64,000 bases of DNA from Areca catechu (GCA_021397845.1 CM038048.1:28518727-28582726), one strand, 5' to 3'; shown: positions 46,886-58,722, counted from the first letter of the stretch. Notes: generated from the letters alone by a model not told the origin. Numbers and translations: made by a program.

Positions 46886-46894
46886 TATAAAAAA
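46886..46894 (+). promoter_or_regulatory. L TATA box
   Basis: GGCCTATAAAAAAAGGGTCC supports plus orientation of L. Confidence 0.6.
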
Positions 46895-47761
46895 AGGGTC
46901 CAGGGAGCCATCGGGAGAGCATTCTTCTATCTGAGAATCCAATCCAACAGATCATCGAGGGTTCAGTCTGAAGGTTGAGTCTAGAAGCATCATTCTGCCA
47001 TTCCCTCTCCCTATTCCCACTATTCCACTTATTCCACTCTTATCCTTCTTCTATTCCAGTTTTGTCCCATCTTTGTTCCACCTCTCTTCCTTCTTGCTCT
47101 ATCATCTTTCCAACCCCTCGGTTCTACTACAACTGCACTGGCTTGGTTCCTACTTCCACTACACTGGCATTGGTTCCCATTTCCTACTCCCCATCATGTT
47201 ACCGGATGGCCTCACCTTCGGATATGCTGCAGCTCCCTCAGGAAGTCTGCTTGGAAGAAGGGGGTTTTTGTTTTAATGTTGATTGTTGTACCCTTTATTC
47301 AATGAAATAAAAAGAGCTTCCCTTTATCTCATATTCTTTCTTTTTCTTTTCTGAAGCAGGTTTATGAGTAGTACAAGGCTTTAGAGGTAAGTCACTCTAA
47401 CATGACTATAATCTTGACTAATCTATTCCCAACAAGGATGGGCTATGATCTACGGGTACGGGTCGTACTCTCACTAAGATCATATCTTGATTATTTTCAC
47501 TATCCTTTTAACCGATCTATTTTCAAAAGGGACAGGTCGTGATCTACGGGTACGGGCTGTTTTCTTGCTAAGAAAGATCATCTTTAGATTACCTCCACTG
47601 CCAATTACCTGTTAATTCCCTTTCTAGTTTAATTTCTGTTGTGCATTTTTACTTTTAAAATAACTCAAAGGTCCCTATGGATTCGACCCTTACTCCCACA
47701 ATGCTTCCTAAGAATAGTGGAATTAAGGTACTAAATCGATGTTGCGACACGCATCAGAAAC

Positions 47762-48660
47762 CTAGAGAGAACCCCTGAGACCCATACTGAACATGAACTT
47801 AAGACACCTCATCCAAACCTCCCAATCCTAGAAGACCCCCATGTCATGACCCAATCTAAGAGCCTATTAGAGGATACCCAATCATGATTTCATGGACCAG
47901 TATGAGAGAGCCCTTAGGAACATCATGTTAGAAGCACCTACTTTTGATGGCAACCTTGATCCTAAAGTTTACATAGATTGGAAAGGAGATATAAACCAAT
48001 ACTTTGAGTGGTATGAGATGATCGAAGAAAGGAAGTGTAAGTTTGCCAAACTCAGGTTAGTTCACTAGGCTAGGCTATACTGGGGGAATGTTGAATGCAT
48101 GACTAGACAACAAGGAGACCTTTCCATAGTCACCTGGAGAGCCATGAAGCTGAAACTTAGGGAGAAGTATCTTCCTGTATCTTATCATTAGAGATTCCTA
48201 GATCAATGGCAGAGGCTAAGTTAGGGAAATAAGACTGTATCTGAGTATATAGCCAAATTTGATGAATTTATCATGAGGTGTAGTATAGATTAGTCTGAAG
48301 TTGTGACTAGGTTTAGGGCTAGACTACGTGAGGACATTCAGAGAGAATTATTTCTGAGAGAGGTCCATGATCTTGAGCAGGTTTATCAGATAGAGAAAGA
48401 CTATGAAAGATTCCAGAGGGGACCCATAATCCATCAACCTAAACCCACTAGGATTAGTGCCCCTAATCACAAACCAAGATCTAGCCAAGTACACCCAAGC
48501 CGGCCCAACCCTAGCACCCCGTTGACCCGTAAGGACGACAAGGATAAGGCACTTGAAGTTTAGAGGAATCTTAATCCCAATCCTAATAATGCTTATTTTA
48601 AATATCATAAATTGAGACATTATGCCAGGCAATGCCCAACCCGATCCTTACATATAGGAG
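47762..48660 (+). pseudogene. G gag, second part (broken)
   Basis: Capsid region with APTFDGNLDP, YIDWKGDINQYFEWYEM, KLREKYLPVSY and YIAKFDEF, followed by RFRARLREDIQREL (48303-48563), the usual order in gypsy gag. The zinc knuckle at about 48591-48635 reads YFKYHKLRHYARQC, with the first two Cys changed to Tyr, so zinc binding is lost. Stops at about 47888, 48068, 48190, 48291 and 48562. Confidence 0.83.
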
Positions 48661-51600
48661 AACTAGAGGAAGAAGACCTTGAACCCACTGATGAGTTTGA
48701 GGAAGTATATGAAGTTGGAGAAAACCTCATGGATGAATATGAAGGAGATGAGAAAGTCATTGAGCCATCTGACCTATTGGGAGTTGTTAGGTGTATCTTA
48801 ACCCAAACTAAGACACAAGAGGATTGGCATAGGACCAACATCCTACAGACCTTTATGAAGTTAGGGGATAAGGTATGCAAGATCATCATAGATAGTGGGA
48901 GCTGTGTGAATGCCATCTCAACCAGTGCTACCAAAATCATCGGCTTGTCCCCAATTTCCCATCTCAATCCCTATAAGGTATCCTAGATAGACTCAACTTC
49001 CATCCCCATCAAGCTTAGATGCCAAGTCATGATCCAACTTCAATCATATTAAGAGAAGGTGTGATGTGTGTCATTCTTATGGGAGTTAGTAACATTATCT
49101 TAGACAGACCTTGGCTATATGACCATGATGCTATCCTGTATGGTTGATCAAATTTCTGTTCTTTTAATTATCATGGGAAGAAGATTGTGATAATCCCAAC
49201 CCCACCTAAGGATAACATTAAGAGGGGATCCAGTAGCTTGAAAGAGAAGAAATCGTGAGTAAATCTGATCACTGCTAAGGAGTTAGAACGTGAGATTACT
49301 GAGGGTTTGATAGTTTGGATGTTAACTACTAAGAAAATTCTTGATCAAACCCAAAGAAAGTGCCCTTAGGAAGTTGTGGAAATTTTAAATGAGTTTCAAG
49401 ATGTGTTTTCTGAAGATCTGCCTGATCACATACCACCTTTAAGGGACATACAGAATGCCATAGATCTAGTCCTGGGAGCCATCCTCCCAAACCTCCCACA
49501 CTATAGGATAAATCCCACTAAGCATTTAGAGTTGCAAAAATAGTTTGGAGAGCTCCTAAGAAAAGGATTTATTAGGGAGAGTCTAAGTCCATGAGCAGTA
49601 CCTGCCCTGTTAATCCCTAAGAAAGATGTCACTTGGAGAATGTGTGTCGATAGTTGTGCCATAAATAAGATAACAGTTAAGTATATATTCCCCATTTTCT
49701 GTTTGGATGACATGCTAGACATAATAGCCGGTGCAACCATTAACTCTAAGATTGACCTTAAGAGCGGCTATCACCAAGATAGGATCAGACCTAGGGATGA
49801 GTGAAAAATCGCTTTCAAAACTAAGGATGGTCTTTATGAGTAGGTAGTGATGCCTTTTGGATTATCCAATGTCCATAGTACCTTTTGAGGATTATGACCC
49901 AAGTCCTAAGAGTGTTCATTAAAAAATTTGTTGTGATTTATTTAGATGATATCTTGATCTTCAGTAGGACTAAGGAAGACCACCTAAACCATATCAGACA
50001 AGTCTATCAAGCCCTTAGGAAAGATAGCCTCTATGCCAATTTGAAGAAGTGTGAGTTCTTGACCCAAAGAGTTATCTTTCTAGGATTTGTAGTGACCCCC
50101 GAAAGAGTTTCAGCTGATCCAGAAAAAATTAAGTCCATAGTTGAGTGGCCAGTACCTACTAGTGTTCATGATGTGCACAGTTTCCATGGCCTAGCTACCT
50201 TCTATAGATGATTTATTCAGGGATTTAGCTTCATCGTTGCACCCATCACCGACTGCATTAGGAAGGAAACCTTTGAGTGGACAAAGTTGCAGATAAAGCC
50301 TTCCTAGACATTAAAGAAAAGATGATCCAAGCACCCATTTTGAGGTTACCTGATTTTTCCAAAGTTTTTGAGGTTTTTTGTGATGCTTCTGGAGTTGGTA
50401 TATGGGGAGTACTTAGTCAAGAGAGTCACTCTGTAGCCTTCTTTAGTAAGAAATTAAATGAGGCTAAACTTAGATACTCAACCCATAATAAAGAATTTTA
50501 TGCGATAGTATAAGCCCTGAGATGTTGGAGACGTTATCTACTACCCCAGGAGTTTGGTTTATACTCTGATCATGAAGCCCTCCGATTCCTTAATTTCTAG
50601 AAGAAGTTAAACCCTAGGCATGCTAAGTGGGTAGAGTACATTCAAGCCTATACCTTTATACTGAAACATCGTGCTGATACTAAAAATAAGGTAGCTGATG
50701 CCCTTAGCCGACATTCCATGCTCCTAAACTCTGTTAGTACTAAAGTCATGGGATTTGACAACTTGAAAGAGAAATATGAGACCTGTCCTGACTTTAATGA
50801 GATTTACCAATCTGTGAGACAAGGACCATCTAGTTTGCATAGTGAGTACACTATTCAAGATGGCTACCTTTTTAAGGATAACAAAGTTCTATATTCCTAG
50901 GACTTCCCTTAGAGAATTTGTTGTTTGGGAAACCTATGCAGGAGGTCTCGCTAGTCATGTTAGTAGGAACAAGACCATTTTAGCTATTGAAAACTAGTTC
51001 TATTGGCCAAATCCGAAAAGGGATGTTGCCCACAATGTGTCCAGGTGTCGAACTTGTGTTGTTGCCAAACAGCAAAAGCAAAACACTGGCTTGTATACCT
51101 CTTTACCTGTGCTTGACTATCTTTGGCAAGACCTTAGTATGGATTGTGTGTTAGGATTGCCCAAGGTTATAAGGAAACATGATTCTATCTATGTTGTAAT
51201 CAATAGGTTTTCTAAGATGGCACACTTCATAACCTACTCTCAAACTTTTGATGCTTCCAAGGTAGCCAGACTTTTTCTTGATAATATGGTTAGGTTACAT
51301 GGCCTTCCTAAAACCATTGTGTCTAATAGGGATGTTCGATTCACCAGTTACTTTTGGAAGACCCTCTAGCACATGTTAGGAACCAAGCTCAAGTTTTCTA
51401 CCTCCTACCACCCTCAAACCTATAACCAAACCGAAGTAGTAAACTGAAGCCTTGCAAATTTGTCGAGATGCCTTGTAGGTGAAAACACTGGAAATTGGGA
51501 TCTTTTGTTACCTAGAGACAAATTTGCCTATAATAGTTTAGTTAATAGGTCCACAAGTAAGAGCCCATTTGAGATTGTCCATGGTTATAAGCCTAAGAAA

Positions 51601-52187
51601 TCCATAGACTTTATCCCCTTGTCCATACATGCACAAGTCTCTGAGTTAGCTGAATCATTTGCACAGCATGTTAGGGATCTGCATAAGGAAATTAGCCATA
51701 AGATTAATATGAGCAATGATATTTATAAAAACTTGGCTAATTCCCGAAAAGGAGTCAAAGAGTTTGATAAGTGACATTATGTAATGATTAGGCTTAGACC
51801 TGAGCGGTTTTTCCTGGGGATCATGAAAAAGTTACATGCTCGTGGAGCTAGACCCTTCAAAGTGATAAAGAAAGTTGGACCTAATGCCTATGTGCTCGAG
51901 TTGCCACCCGAATTTGGCATTAGCTCAACCTTCAATAACTCAGACTTAGTTGAGTATAGGAAACCAGTAATGATACCCAGTGAGCTGTTTGGACTTGACC
52001 CCATTCTTGAGAGTGAACCCATCCCAGAGTGTCCACCAACAAAATGGCCCGAGAGAGGAGAAAGGATTGAGCGTATCCTAGATGACCAAGCTATTAGTAC
52101 CCGAAATAAAGGCTATCAACGTTACTTGGTTTGTTTGCAAGGTCGACCAGAACTTGAGGACTCATGGATCACTTGAGAGGATCTGTA
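48661..52187 (+). pseudogene. G pol: protease, reverse transcriptase, RNase H, integrase, chromodomain (broken)
   Basis: Protease: KIIIDSGSCVNAIS (about 48877-48920). Reverse transcriptase: [65 protein letters not shown] with YLDD at 49939-49950. RNase [14 protein letters not shown], then NKVADALSRH. Integrase: zinc-binding remnant with CRTCVVAKQ, core LSMDCVLGLP, SNRDVRFTSYFW, and YNQTEVVN before a stop. The C-terminal piece 51784-52176 includes FGISSTFNNSDL and the chromodomain-like ERILDDQAIS...YQRYLVCLQGRPELEDSWIT. Gene order RT-RH-integrase identifies Ty3/gypsy. More than ten stops. Confidence 0.9.
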
Positions 52188-52257
52188 ATGCTTCGACCCA
52201 GACATGTTGGAGTAGTACCAGAGCTAGATTGACCCTTACTCGATAGGGTTGAGTTCC

Positions 52258-52274
52258 TCCCACCCTGGGAATAT
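52258..52274 (+). other. G polypurine tract region
   Basis: CTCCCACCCTGGGAATAT lies directly before the 3' LTR; same context as in E. The purine run is short. Confidence 0.5.
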
Positions 52275-52757
52275 TGGTGCAGGTACCAAGATTAGACAGA
52301 GATTACTGGGTCCATTATGGATTTTTTATTAGACTTTTGAGTACTGTAGTCCATTGAGTCTTGTAATAAAGATTGAGTCCTATAATAAAGTGAGTCAATT
52401 AAGTTCATTAAGTCAATTAAGACCTATAATAAAGTTAAATCACTTGAGTCCATTGAGTCTAGTTGTTTCAGTCTAGTCCACTGAGTTCAAGTGAGTCTTG
52501 TAATTTTTTCATTCAACTTAAATCCAAGAGGAGAGTCATCAGACCCCCACTCAAGCCACCCTAGCTCATGCACCTGGGCTCCTACTCAAGCCACCCCAGC
52601 TCATACACCTGGCCCCCATTAATGCCCCCCAAGCCCACAAGAAAGGGCACCTCCTAAGTCCATAAGAATTGGCGCCCCAGCTCAAGTCCACGAGAATTGG
52701 TGCCCTAGCCCAAGCTCACAAGAGTTGGCACCCTAGCCCAAGCCCATAAGAACTGGC
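52275..52757 (+). repeat. G 3' LTR, first part (interrupted by I)
   Basis: TGGTGCAGGTACC... matches 43033-43522 of the 5' LTR and breaks at AAGAACTGGC. The last five bases ctggc are repeated at 57315. Confidence 0.9.
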
Positions 52758-52890
52758 TGACGCGGGATGCGACCCTGAATCAAGATTTATTCCAAGGAGA
52801 TCAGATCGTTGGTCATTAAGAAATGACCCTAGGCTAGGCTAAACCAAAACCAATTATTTTTTCCTAATTTTTTTTTATTCAAATGAAACT
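52758..52890 (+). repeat. I left terminal repeat (inverted copy)
   Basis: Shares with the reverse complement of 55450-55580 the run AAGATTTATTC, GATCAGATCGTTGGTCATTAAG, AATGACCCTAGG and TTATTCAAATGAAAC, with only a few differences over about 130 bp. A T-rich stretch follows (52855-52960). Confidence 0.85.
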
Positions 52891-53123
52891 TTTTTTTTCC
52901 ATATTCTCTTTTTTTTTTCTTTCTTTTCCTTTTTTTTCACTTTTTTTTTTCCTGGGTTTTCTTTCCTCTCTCTAGTGTTTCTTCTTCCTGGATTTTCCTT
53001 CTTCCTCTCTTCTTTATTCCCTGTCCCATTTCTGTTTCTCTTCCAAGTGACTCAACCATCTCCTTGTAAGTCGATCAAGCATAGTCCAAGAAGGAATCAG
53101 TCCTGTGAGCCCTATCACCCATC

Positions 53124-54565
53124 TGACACGTATTCGGCAAGCATACCAGTCGTGCAAGTAATACAGGGTAGTAACCTAATATCATTCTCTAGGATCAGAG
53201 ACAATCACCCAAATTATAATACCTACTTATATTGTTTGGACAATTGATTTCAGGTAAAAAATTAAATTGAAAATTAAACAACTATCAAACTAAGATGGCA
53301 GCAAACTTTTAGAAAGAGATAGATTCTAAAATAGCTAAGGCGTTGGGAATTTAACCACATCGATGCGATGATTTTTTCTGAATATGTTAATTTGATTTTC
53401 TAGTTTTACAAGCCAGCATGTTTTCTTAATTGATTAAAGCACTTTTATTCAAATTGCATTAATCCTATCTTAATCACTTTTATGTTAAGACATGATTTAA
53501 ATAATTCAGATGCATTAAATTTTTATAATCTTAATCACTGTATAGATCAGTCCTAGTTATTCAGGTAGGATTTAAATCTATGGATTTCTTTTACTTTTCA
53601 ACCTAGAAATTTAATAGATTAATTAAACTCTAGATAAAATTCATTGAAAAATTAATCAAATCTCCCAAAGCATTACAATCATAAAAGGAATCTCAAGTAA
53701 AAGAAGAAATTAAATTAACCATTGAAATCCAAAATCACCGCATCAGTTAAATCCCTAAGACTTAGCAAAAATAATTAGTTGCACATGTTTGGATTGAAAA
53801 CCATATAAAAATAGGAAGAATACAAATCAAATAAAATCATGCAGTCTCCGAATTCTTCCCTGCATCTGTGCAATCTCTGATTTCTTTCCTTGTCCTGCAT
53901 CTACATGTTTTTTACAATAGACTGAAACCCGGGGCAAGCAAGATGGAGCCCTCTGCTATTTTGTTTTTTTTTCTCCACGCAAATCTGTTCTTTCTTCCAC
54001 GCAATCCCCATTTTATTTGTTTGTTCTGCTTCCTTTTACTCCACCGTGCATCACTTTATCTCCCCTTGATGTCACTTTTTTTTTTTTTTTGTCTCTCCCG
54101 TTACTTCTTTTACTCCACCACACTTTTCTTTTTTCACTCCACCACACTTTTTCTTTTCTTTTTTTTTTACTCCACTTTTTCACATTACTTTTTTTCTCCT
54201 CACGCGCTGCTTCTTTTCTTCCGTGTGTCCTTCTCTTTTTGTTCTGCTTCCTGCTTAAGGCCATCAAGTGTGGCTGCTGGGATACGAGCCCAAGTCTTGA
54301 CGACAACTTAATTTATTTTTTTGGACTAGGTCTTGACTTCTTATCATGTTGGGCCTTGGTTTCTTTTCATGCTTGTAAATTAATTTGGCAGCCTCCCTTT
54401 CACTTCTTGGTCTGTTTTGCTTTCAAAACTCTCTTAGCACACATACCTAAAATAAATAAAATAATTACGTGCAAATAAGCTGCAAATGCTACTAACTTAA
54501 TAACAATTACACCAAATTTCTATATAATTAAGATCCAAATATTTTTATATAAATTGCATTCATCA
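53124..54565 (-). repeat. O: minus-strand 3' LTR of a Tat/Athila-like gypsy element, nested in I
   Basis: Minus strand starts TGATGAATGCAATTT at 54565. Just before it is a polypurine tract in the context CTTGGGATGACAAAGG...TTAAGTTAGGGGG (54570-54600), a phrase characteristic of Athila/Tat-type 3' ends. The end on the minus strand, ACTTGCACGACTGG...CGAATACGTGTCA, at 53124 is also typical. 1442 bp. No 5' LTR partner is found; the sequence 54600-55430 is probably its 3' internal region. Confidence 0.6.
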
Positions 54566-55440
54566 AATACCCCCTAACTTAAACCTTTGTCATCCCAAGC
54601 AAAACATAAATAAAAATCAACATCAATTTTAAATAAACAATCAACCCGGGTAACAACTGAAATCTTCTCCAACTTTTTCTTTAGAACTATCAATTCATAA
54701 GATCTTAAAATATCAACCATAAGACTGCAATTTCTTATCAAGATATATGATAATGAAATCAACTCAAGATTACTTTTTGTCAGCTTAAAACATTAATCAA
54801 TACTTGTCACTTTTTTTTTTCAAGCTATTACCAACATAATAAAACTAAGACAACACCTTTCAATTGGGTTAGTTTTTTTTTTTTAGAGGTTGGCGGTTCT
54901 CAACTGTGTAATTGTTATAAACTTGCCTTTTACTGCAAAAGTTTCAAAATTGGCTTTTATCACAAAACAACACATCAATTGAGTGCTTTACATACTCATG
55001 CATTGGATTACCGTTTTACGTGAATGTTGACATTTGCTATTGCCAAACATCAGGTTACTAAGTCATCCTAACACAGCGGAGTAGGGTGCATGGGTTAGTA
55101 ATTACAGTTAGCATATACTCAGTGTGTCTTAATTTTATTATGCATAGCTATAACCTTTGGAGTCAAAAACTTTCTTAACATTTGATTTAAGCTGACATAA
55201 ATAATCCTTAATTTAAATCAATTAAAACATACGTATCAAAATTCATGCATTCTCATAGTCTCAATTCTAAGCTCCTAATCCTATCAAGTCTTCAATTCCG
55301 AGTCACTTTTGATTCATCCAATCAGTGCACGAGTAGACTCCTTATTTTAAGGATGGTCTAAAGTCTTATACGCTTACTCAGTTCAAATAAGACTCAAGTT
55401 GATTGATGAAGGATGGTCTAAATTGATTGATTCACTTTTG
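54566..55440 (-). other. Polypurine tract and non-coding 3' internal remnant of O
   Basis: Apart from the polypurine tract next to the LTR, I can read no coding domain on either strand; AT-rich with many stops. Confidence 0.45.
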
Positions 55441-55449
55441 AAAAAAAGA

Positions 55450-55613
55450 GTTTCATTTGAATAAAAAAAATTGGGAAAAAATAATTAGTTTTGGTTTAGC
55501 CTATCCTAGGGTCATTTCTTAATGACCAACGATCTGATCTCCTTAGAATAAATCTTGATTTGGGATCACGTCTCGTGTCAAATTTGGTATCAGAGCTAGA
55601 ACGTTCCACACCA
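55450..55613 (+). repeat. I middle repeat with primer-site-like sequence
   Basis: Plus-strand copy of the I terminal repeat ending CTCGTGTCA, then AATTTGGTATCAGAGC and AACGTTCCACACCA. A second primer-like AATTGGGATCAGAGC follows at 55613. Either could be the real LTR/primer junction. Confidence 0.7.
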
Positions 55614-56215
55614 AATTGGGATCAGAGCAAGTTTAGGTTATGTTAGCTAATTTTATTTTAATTATATTTTAGTCTACAGGCGATGCATCGAGGAGCTAAC
55701 TTTGTGTAGCCTGACTCGATGGAATCGAGTTCTCCCCATTTCAGGAAAAATGATGGGGACATCGGTCCAGAATCTGAAGCAGCCCATATTAAACCTGAAG
55801 CCTAACTCAGAAGCAGCCCAAAACCTGAAGCCTAGCCCAGCCCAGAACCTGAAGCCCAACCTAGAAGCCAGCCTAGAATCTGAAGCCAACCTAGCCCTAA
55901 CCCTGGGGCCCATGATCCTGGAGTCGATGAGCACACATTCCGGTGCAGCACAATTCTCGAAGTACACAAATCTCGGAGTAATTTATTTCTATGGGTGTAC
56001 GAGGGATTGAGATATTAGGATTTTTTAGGATTTATCTCGATTGTTTGAAAATTTGTTTTAGGATTTACTTTATCCTTAGTTGGATTAGTTTGTTTTTAAA
56101 ATTAGTTTAAATTTGTTAGGGATATCTGATCAGGATATCGGATATCTTAAATTAGTCTATTTAAGAGTTTGGTTATTCAATAAAAATTAGTGAGCGAAGA
56201 AGAAAATTATTTGAG
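55614..56215 (+). other. I internal stretch with AACCTGAAGCC repeats
   Basis: Short repeats of AACCTGAAGCCYA and AGCAGCCCA at 55770-55880, then ordinary AT-rich DNA. A TATA-like TATTTAAGAG with CAATAAAAATTAG (56158-56190) resembles an LTR promoter/poly-A region, so an LTR may be hidden here. No gene. Confidence 0.45.
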
Positions 56216-57030
56216 AAAATGTCTGGGTGTGTCCCGACTCCTTCCCCCTCCTCTAGTTCTACTTCCCCTATTCCCGGTTCTTTCTACCTCTCCTCTGTGT
56301 TTTCCTCCCCGCTTCTCTTCTATGTGAATCAACCAAACTCCCCATTTATTTTCTATGTGAATCAACCGAAGCATCCCTCAGTGCCTCTCGTTCCTTCCCA
56401 TCTGTGAGCAGAACCACCGATCGGAGCCACCTTCGTCCTCTCCCCTTCCAATGTCAATGAACCCGAAGATCCATGGCTCAAGGCGACCCGCGACGCCTTC
56501 AACGGGACCTCCTCCCTGCTCCCTGAAGTCGCTGTCCATCGACCAAATCGAGGGAGTGACCCTCTCTCATTCCATCCGCCCGTGTGAAGATCTGCCCGAG
56601 AATCAAGCATTGAGCATCTCCGTGTATCCGCCCATTTGAGCAAACCACACGGCGACCGGAAGTCTCCAGTCGGTCGTCTGACTCTGCTCCCAGCCGGCCG
56701 TCCAACTCCTCCACTCCCATCTTCACCCGCGATGACACAGTGATGGCTTCTTGGCTCCTTGCCACCCTGCTGCCATCTTCGCCCGATCCATCGACTCCGC
56801 CATGGCCACTACCGTCGCCGTCCCCAGCCCCGCCATCGGTGAAACCCGCCAGATTTCCATAGCCGGGCCTCCCACGTTTCGGTCTAAAGAAAGGAAGCTT
56901 GGCACAATCATGAAAGCGGATCTATCCTTCTGGTTGCCAACTCCAAGCCAAAGGCCCTACCGACTTCAGTTAAAGGGAACCCCATGCCTTTCAAAGCATA
57001 GCCGACCCCTCTTGGCCGACTTCAGCTAGA
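56216..57030. other. I GC-rich segment, unidentified
   Basis: Distinctly GC-rich against AT-rich neighbours, with open frames up to 93 residues on both strands (for example 56362-56643 minus and 56751-57029 plus). None has a domain I recognise. It could be captured host exon sequence or simply GC-rich LTR. Codon-like composition (GCCATGGCCAC at 56800) is suggestive only. Confidence 0.35.
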
Positions 57031-57032
57031 TC

Positions 57033-57281
57033 AGGAAGTAAAATCAAAAAAAAAGAGAAAAAAAAAGTGAAAAGGAAAATACAGAGAGAAAAAAATTGGT
57101 TTATTAGTAAAAAAAAAGAGAGAAAAAATAAATGAAAGAAAAAAATATGAAAATAAAAAAAGTGATTTTTTATTTGAATAAAAAAATTGGGGAAAATTAT
57201 TTGGGTTTAACCTAGCCTAGGATCATTTCTTAATGACCAACGATCCAGAATAAACATTGATCAGGCTCGTGTCCCATGTCA
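57033..57281 (+). repeat. I right terminal repeat with A-rich tract
   Basis: A-rich 57033-57165 (counterpart of the T-rich left tract), then the terminal repeat with CCTAGGATCATTTCTTAATG and CCAACGATCCAGAATAAAC to CCCATGTCA at 57281. The sequence to 57314 carries TTTGGTATCAGAGC and CGCGTTCCGCACCA. Confidence 0.8.
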
Positions 57282-57319
57282 AATTTGGTATCAGAGCTGG
57301 CGCGTTCCGCACCACTGGC

Positions 57320-58314
57320 ACCCCAGCCCAAGAGGAGTTCAATTTCCAAGTCCAACAAGGAGTTCAATTTCCATGTCCCACAAGGATTCAAGCCTCATTT
57401 TCCTATTCAAACTTTGTACTCCAACTTTGACAGGGAAAGGGCTGGGTGAATCTATAAATACCCCCCCTCCCTCTTATAACAAACGTTATTGAATGAATGA
57501 AATTTCAGTATTTTCTTTTATTTTCATGCCTTGTGCATTGACGCTCCGTGAGGGAGAGGGTGTAAGGCCCAAACCAACTAGCTCTCTTCTTCTTCCCAAA
57601 CCCTAGGTCACCACCCATCATCTCCAAACCCTAGCCCTAGCCACCCCATCACCCATCTTCCAAAACCTGGCTGCCAGCTCCAAGTCTTCTCAACCCCTGG
57701 CCACCAACTCCAAAGCACTCCAAGCAGCTAAGCTGCCACCATCACATCTCTAGGCCGCCCCTCTAGAGTCCAGGCATCCTCCAATCAACCGGGCCACCAG
57801 CAATTTTCAGTGCCCCTCCAACCTTTTCTCTACCCCCAACTTTTGATTTCATATTTTTCCTAGCATCTGAATCCCTAACCCTAAGTGTTTGCAGGATCCC
57901 TCAGGAGTCATGATACTTGGAGAAGGTTCTCCTTGCCCCCGGAACCATTTGATAGAATGCTGGCATATCCACGAGAACGAGCTTCTTCTTCCAGGCACCA
58001 ATCCTGAGAGGTGTGACCCCTTCTACAATGAAAGGATATCATTCCTAGGTAATCAAACCCATCCCTTCTCTTTTTTTTGTGATTTATTAAAAACTGTGCA
58101 TGCCCTAAATTAGTGGTTTCTCAACCCTAGGATCATATTTTTTTTATTACTTTGTTAGCTCTTTATCTATGGGTAAAACTTTAGCCTTTACATGAAAATC
58201 CTAGTTTGCTCTTAATCTCTTTTTCGGGAATAAAATCATACAAAAATCAAAAAATCATTGCTTTATAATCTTAAATTTTATCATGTTCATCTCTTGCATG
58301 TTTATCCTGCATCA
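57320..58314 (+). repeat. G 3' LTR, second part
   Basis: Resumes ACCCCAGCCCAAGAGG, matching 43523-44547 of the 5' LTR to the end GCATCA. TATA box at 57453-57460. Followed by the gctag duplication. Confidence 0.92.
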
Positions 58315-58319
58315 GCTAG

Positions 58320-58722
58320 TCTATTTAAGATAAGAACCTAGGGAGAAAAATAGAAGGAACATTTAGAATAAAAGAGAGGAATCAGAGAGATCTCTGAATG
58401 TCTTACAGGAGGATAGGGGTTCCAGCAAAGGAAGAAAGTCTAAAAGGCTACCAAAAGAGTCCCAGTCAAACAAGCAACCTTTGTAGGAGTGTTTCCTTAG
58501 TCCAGTTCCTATGTGGATCACCTTTGGAGGGCATACACTTGTGTGCTTCATGGAAATAAAGGATTATAGCAGTCCAAGTATTCTTCTATAATCCTAAAGT
58601 TAAGATTTATTGGTTATCATGATCAAGTGGTCCTAGGGTTTATGGTTTCGGCCAATTAGGGTTTCAAAACGAAAAATTTTGAAACCCAATCTTTCGCTGC
58701 ACCCAGCCTGAGAAACCCAACA
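58320..58722 (+). repeat. H 3' LTR, second part
   Basis: Continues the H LTR after G; collinear with K 61741-62138 (for example AAGAGTCCCAGTCAAA and CAAGTGGTCCTAG) and ends GAAACCCAACA. Confidence 0.87.

Larger units (their letters stand above)
45598..47756 (+). mobile_element. L: solo LTR (probable Ty3/gypsy), inserted in G gag
   Basis: Begins TGATAACTACATTATACG and ends GACACGCATCA, flanked by perfect gaaac duplications (45593-45597 and 47757-47761). There is no second LTR or coding domain, so it is a solo LTR of 2159 bp. It has a TATA box (46886) and a poly-A signal region CAATGAAATAAAAAG (47299). The end GTCCCTATGGATTCGACCC is usual for Athila/Tat-type LTRs. It carries a MITE; removing it leaves about 1.9 kb. 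Confidence 0.88.
52758..57314. mobile_element. I: composite LTR-derived insertion with long terminal inverted repeats
   Basis: Flanked by ctggc on both sides (52753-52757 and 57315-57319), in the G 3' LTR. Left end TGACGCGGGATGCG; right end, read inward, TGGTGCGGAACGCG; these differ only by transitions. The first about 130 bp recur inverted at 55450-55580 and at 57147-57281. Both inverted copies are followed by TTTGGTATCAGAGC, an exact tRNA-Met primer match. The parts look like LTRs of one family in opposite orientations, with another element's LTR nested in the left half. No polymerase or integrase is readable. Confidence 0.65.
43033..58314 (+). mobile_element. G: Ty3/gypsy element with chromodomain end, inserted in H and split by L and I
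   Basis: LTRs with ends TGGTGC...GCATCA, initiator tRNA-Met primer site, gag, protease, reverse transcriptase, RNase H, integrase, chromodomain. Target duplication gctag is perfect (43028-43032 and 58315-58319), and the uninterrupted K LTR reads AAGGCTAGTCTA at the same site. Removing L and I gives a normal-sized element of about 8.6 kb. Related to E. Confidence 0.93.
37694..58722 (+). mobile_element. H: Ty1/copia element, 5'-truncated, 3' LTR split by G
   Basis: Coding part 37694-40982, then polypurine tract, then the 3' LTR in two pieces (41003-43032 and 58320-58722). The 5' LTR and most of gag are missing where it meets A. The LTR is of the same family as K and J. The gap in its LTR is filled exactly by G with a gctag duplication, so H is older than G. 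A different copia lineage from A and B, since it has no env-like ORF. Confidence 0.85.

Noticed and set aside
54013..54478. Phe/Leu-rich plus frame and Lys-rich minus frame
   Set aside because: Produced by poly-T/poly-A-rich LTR sequence; no signal peptide or domain organisation beyond low complexity.
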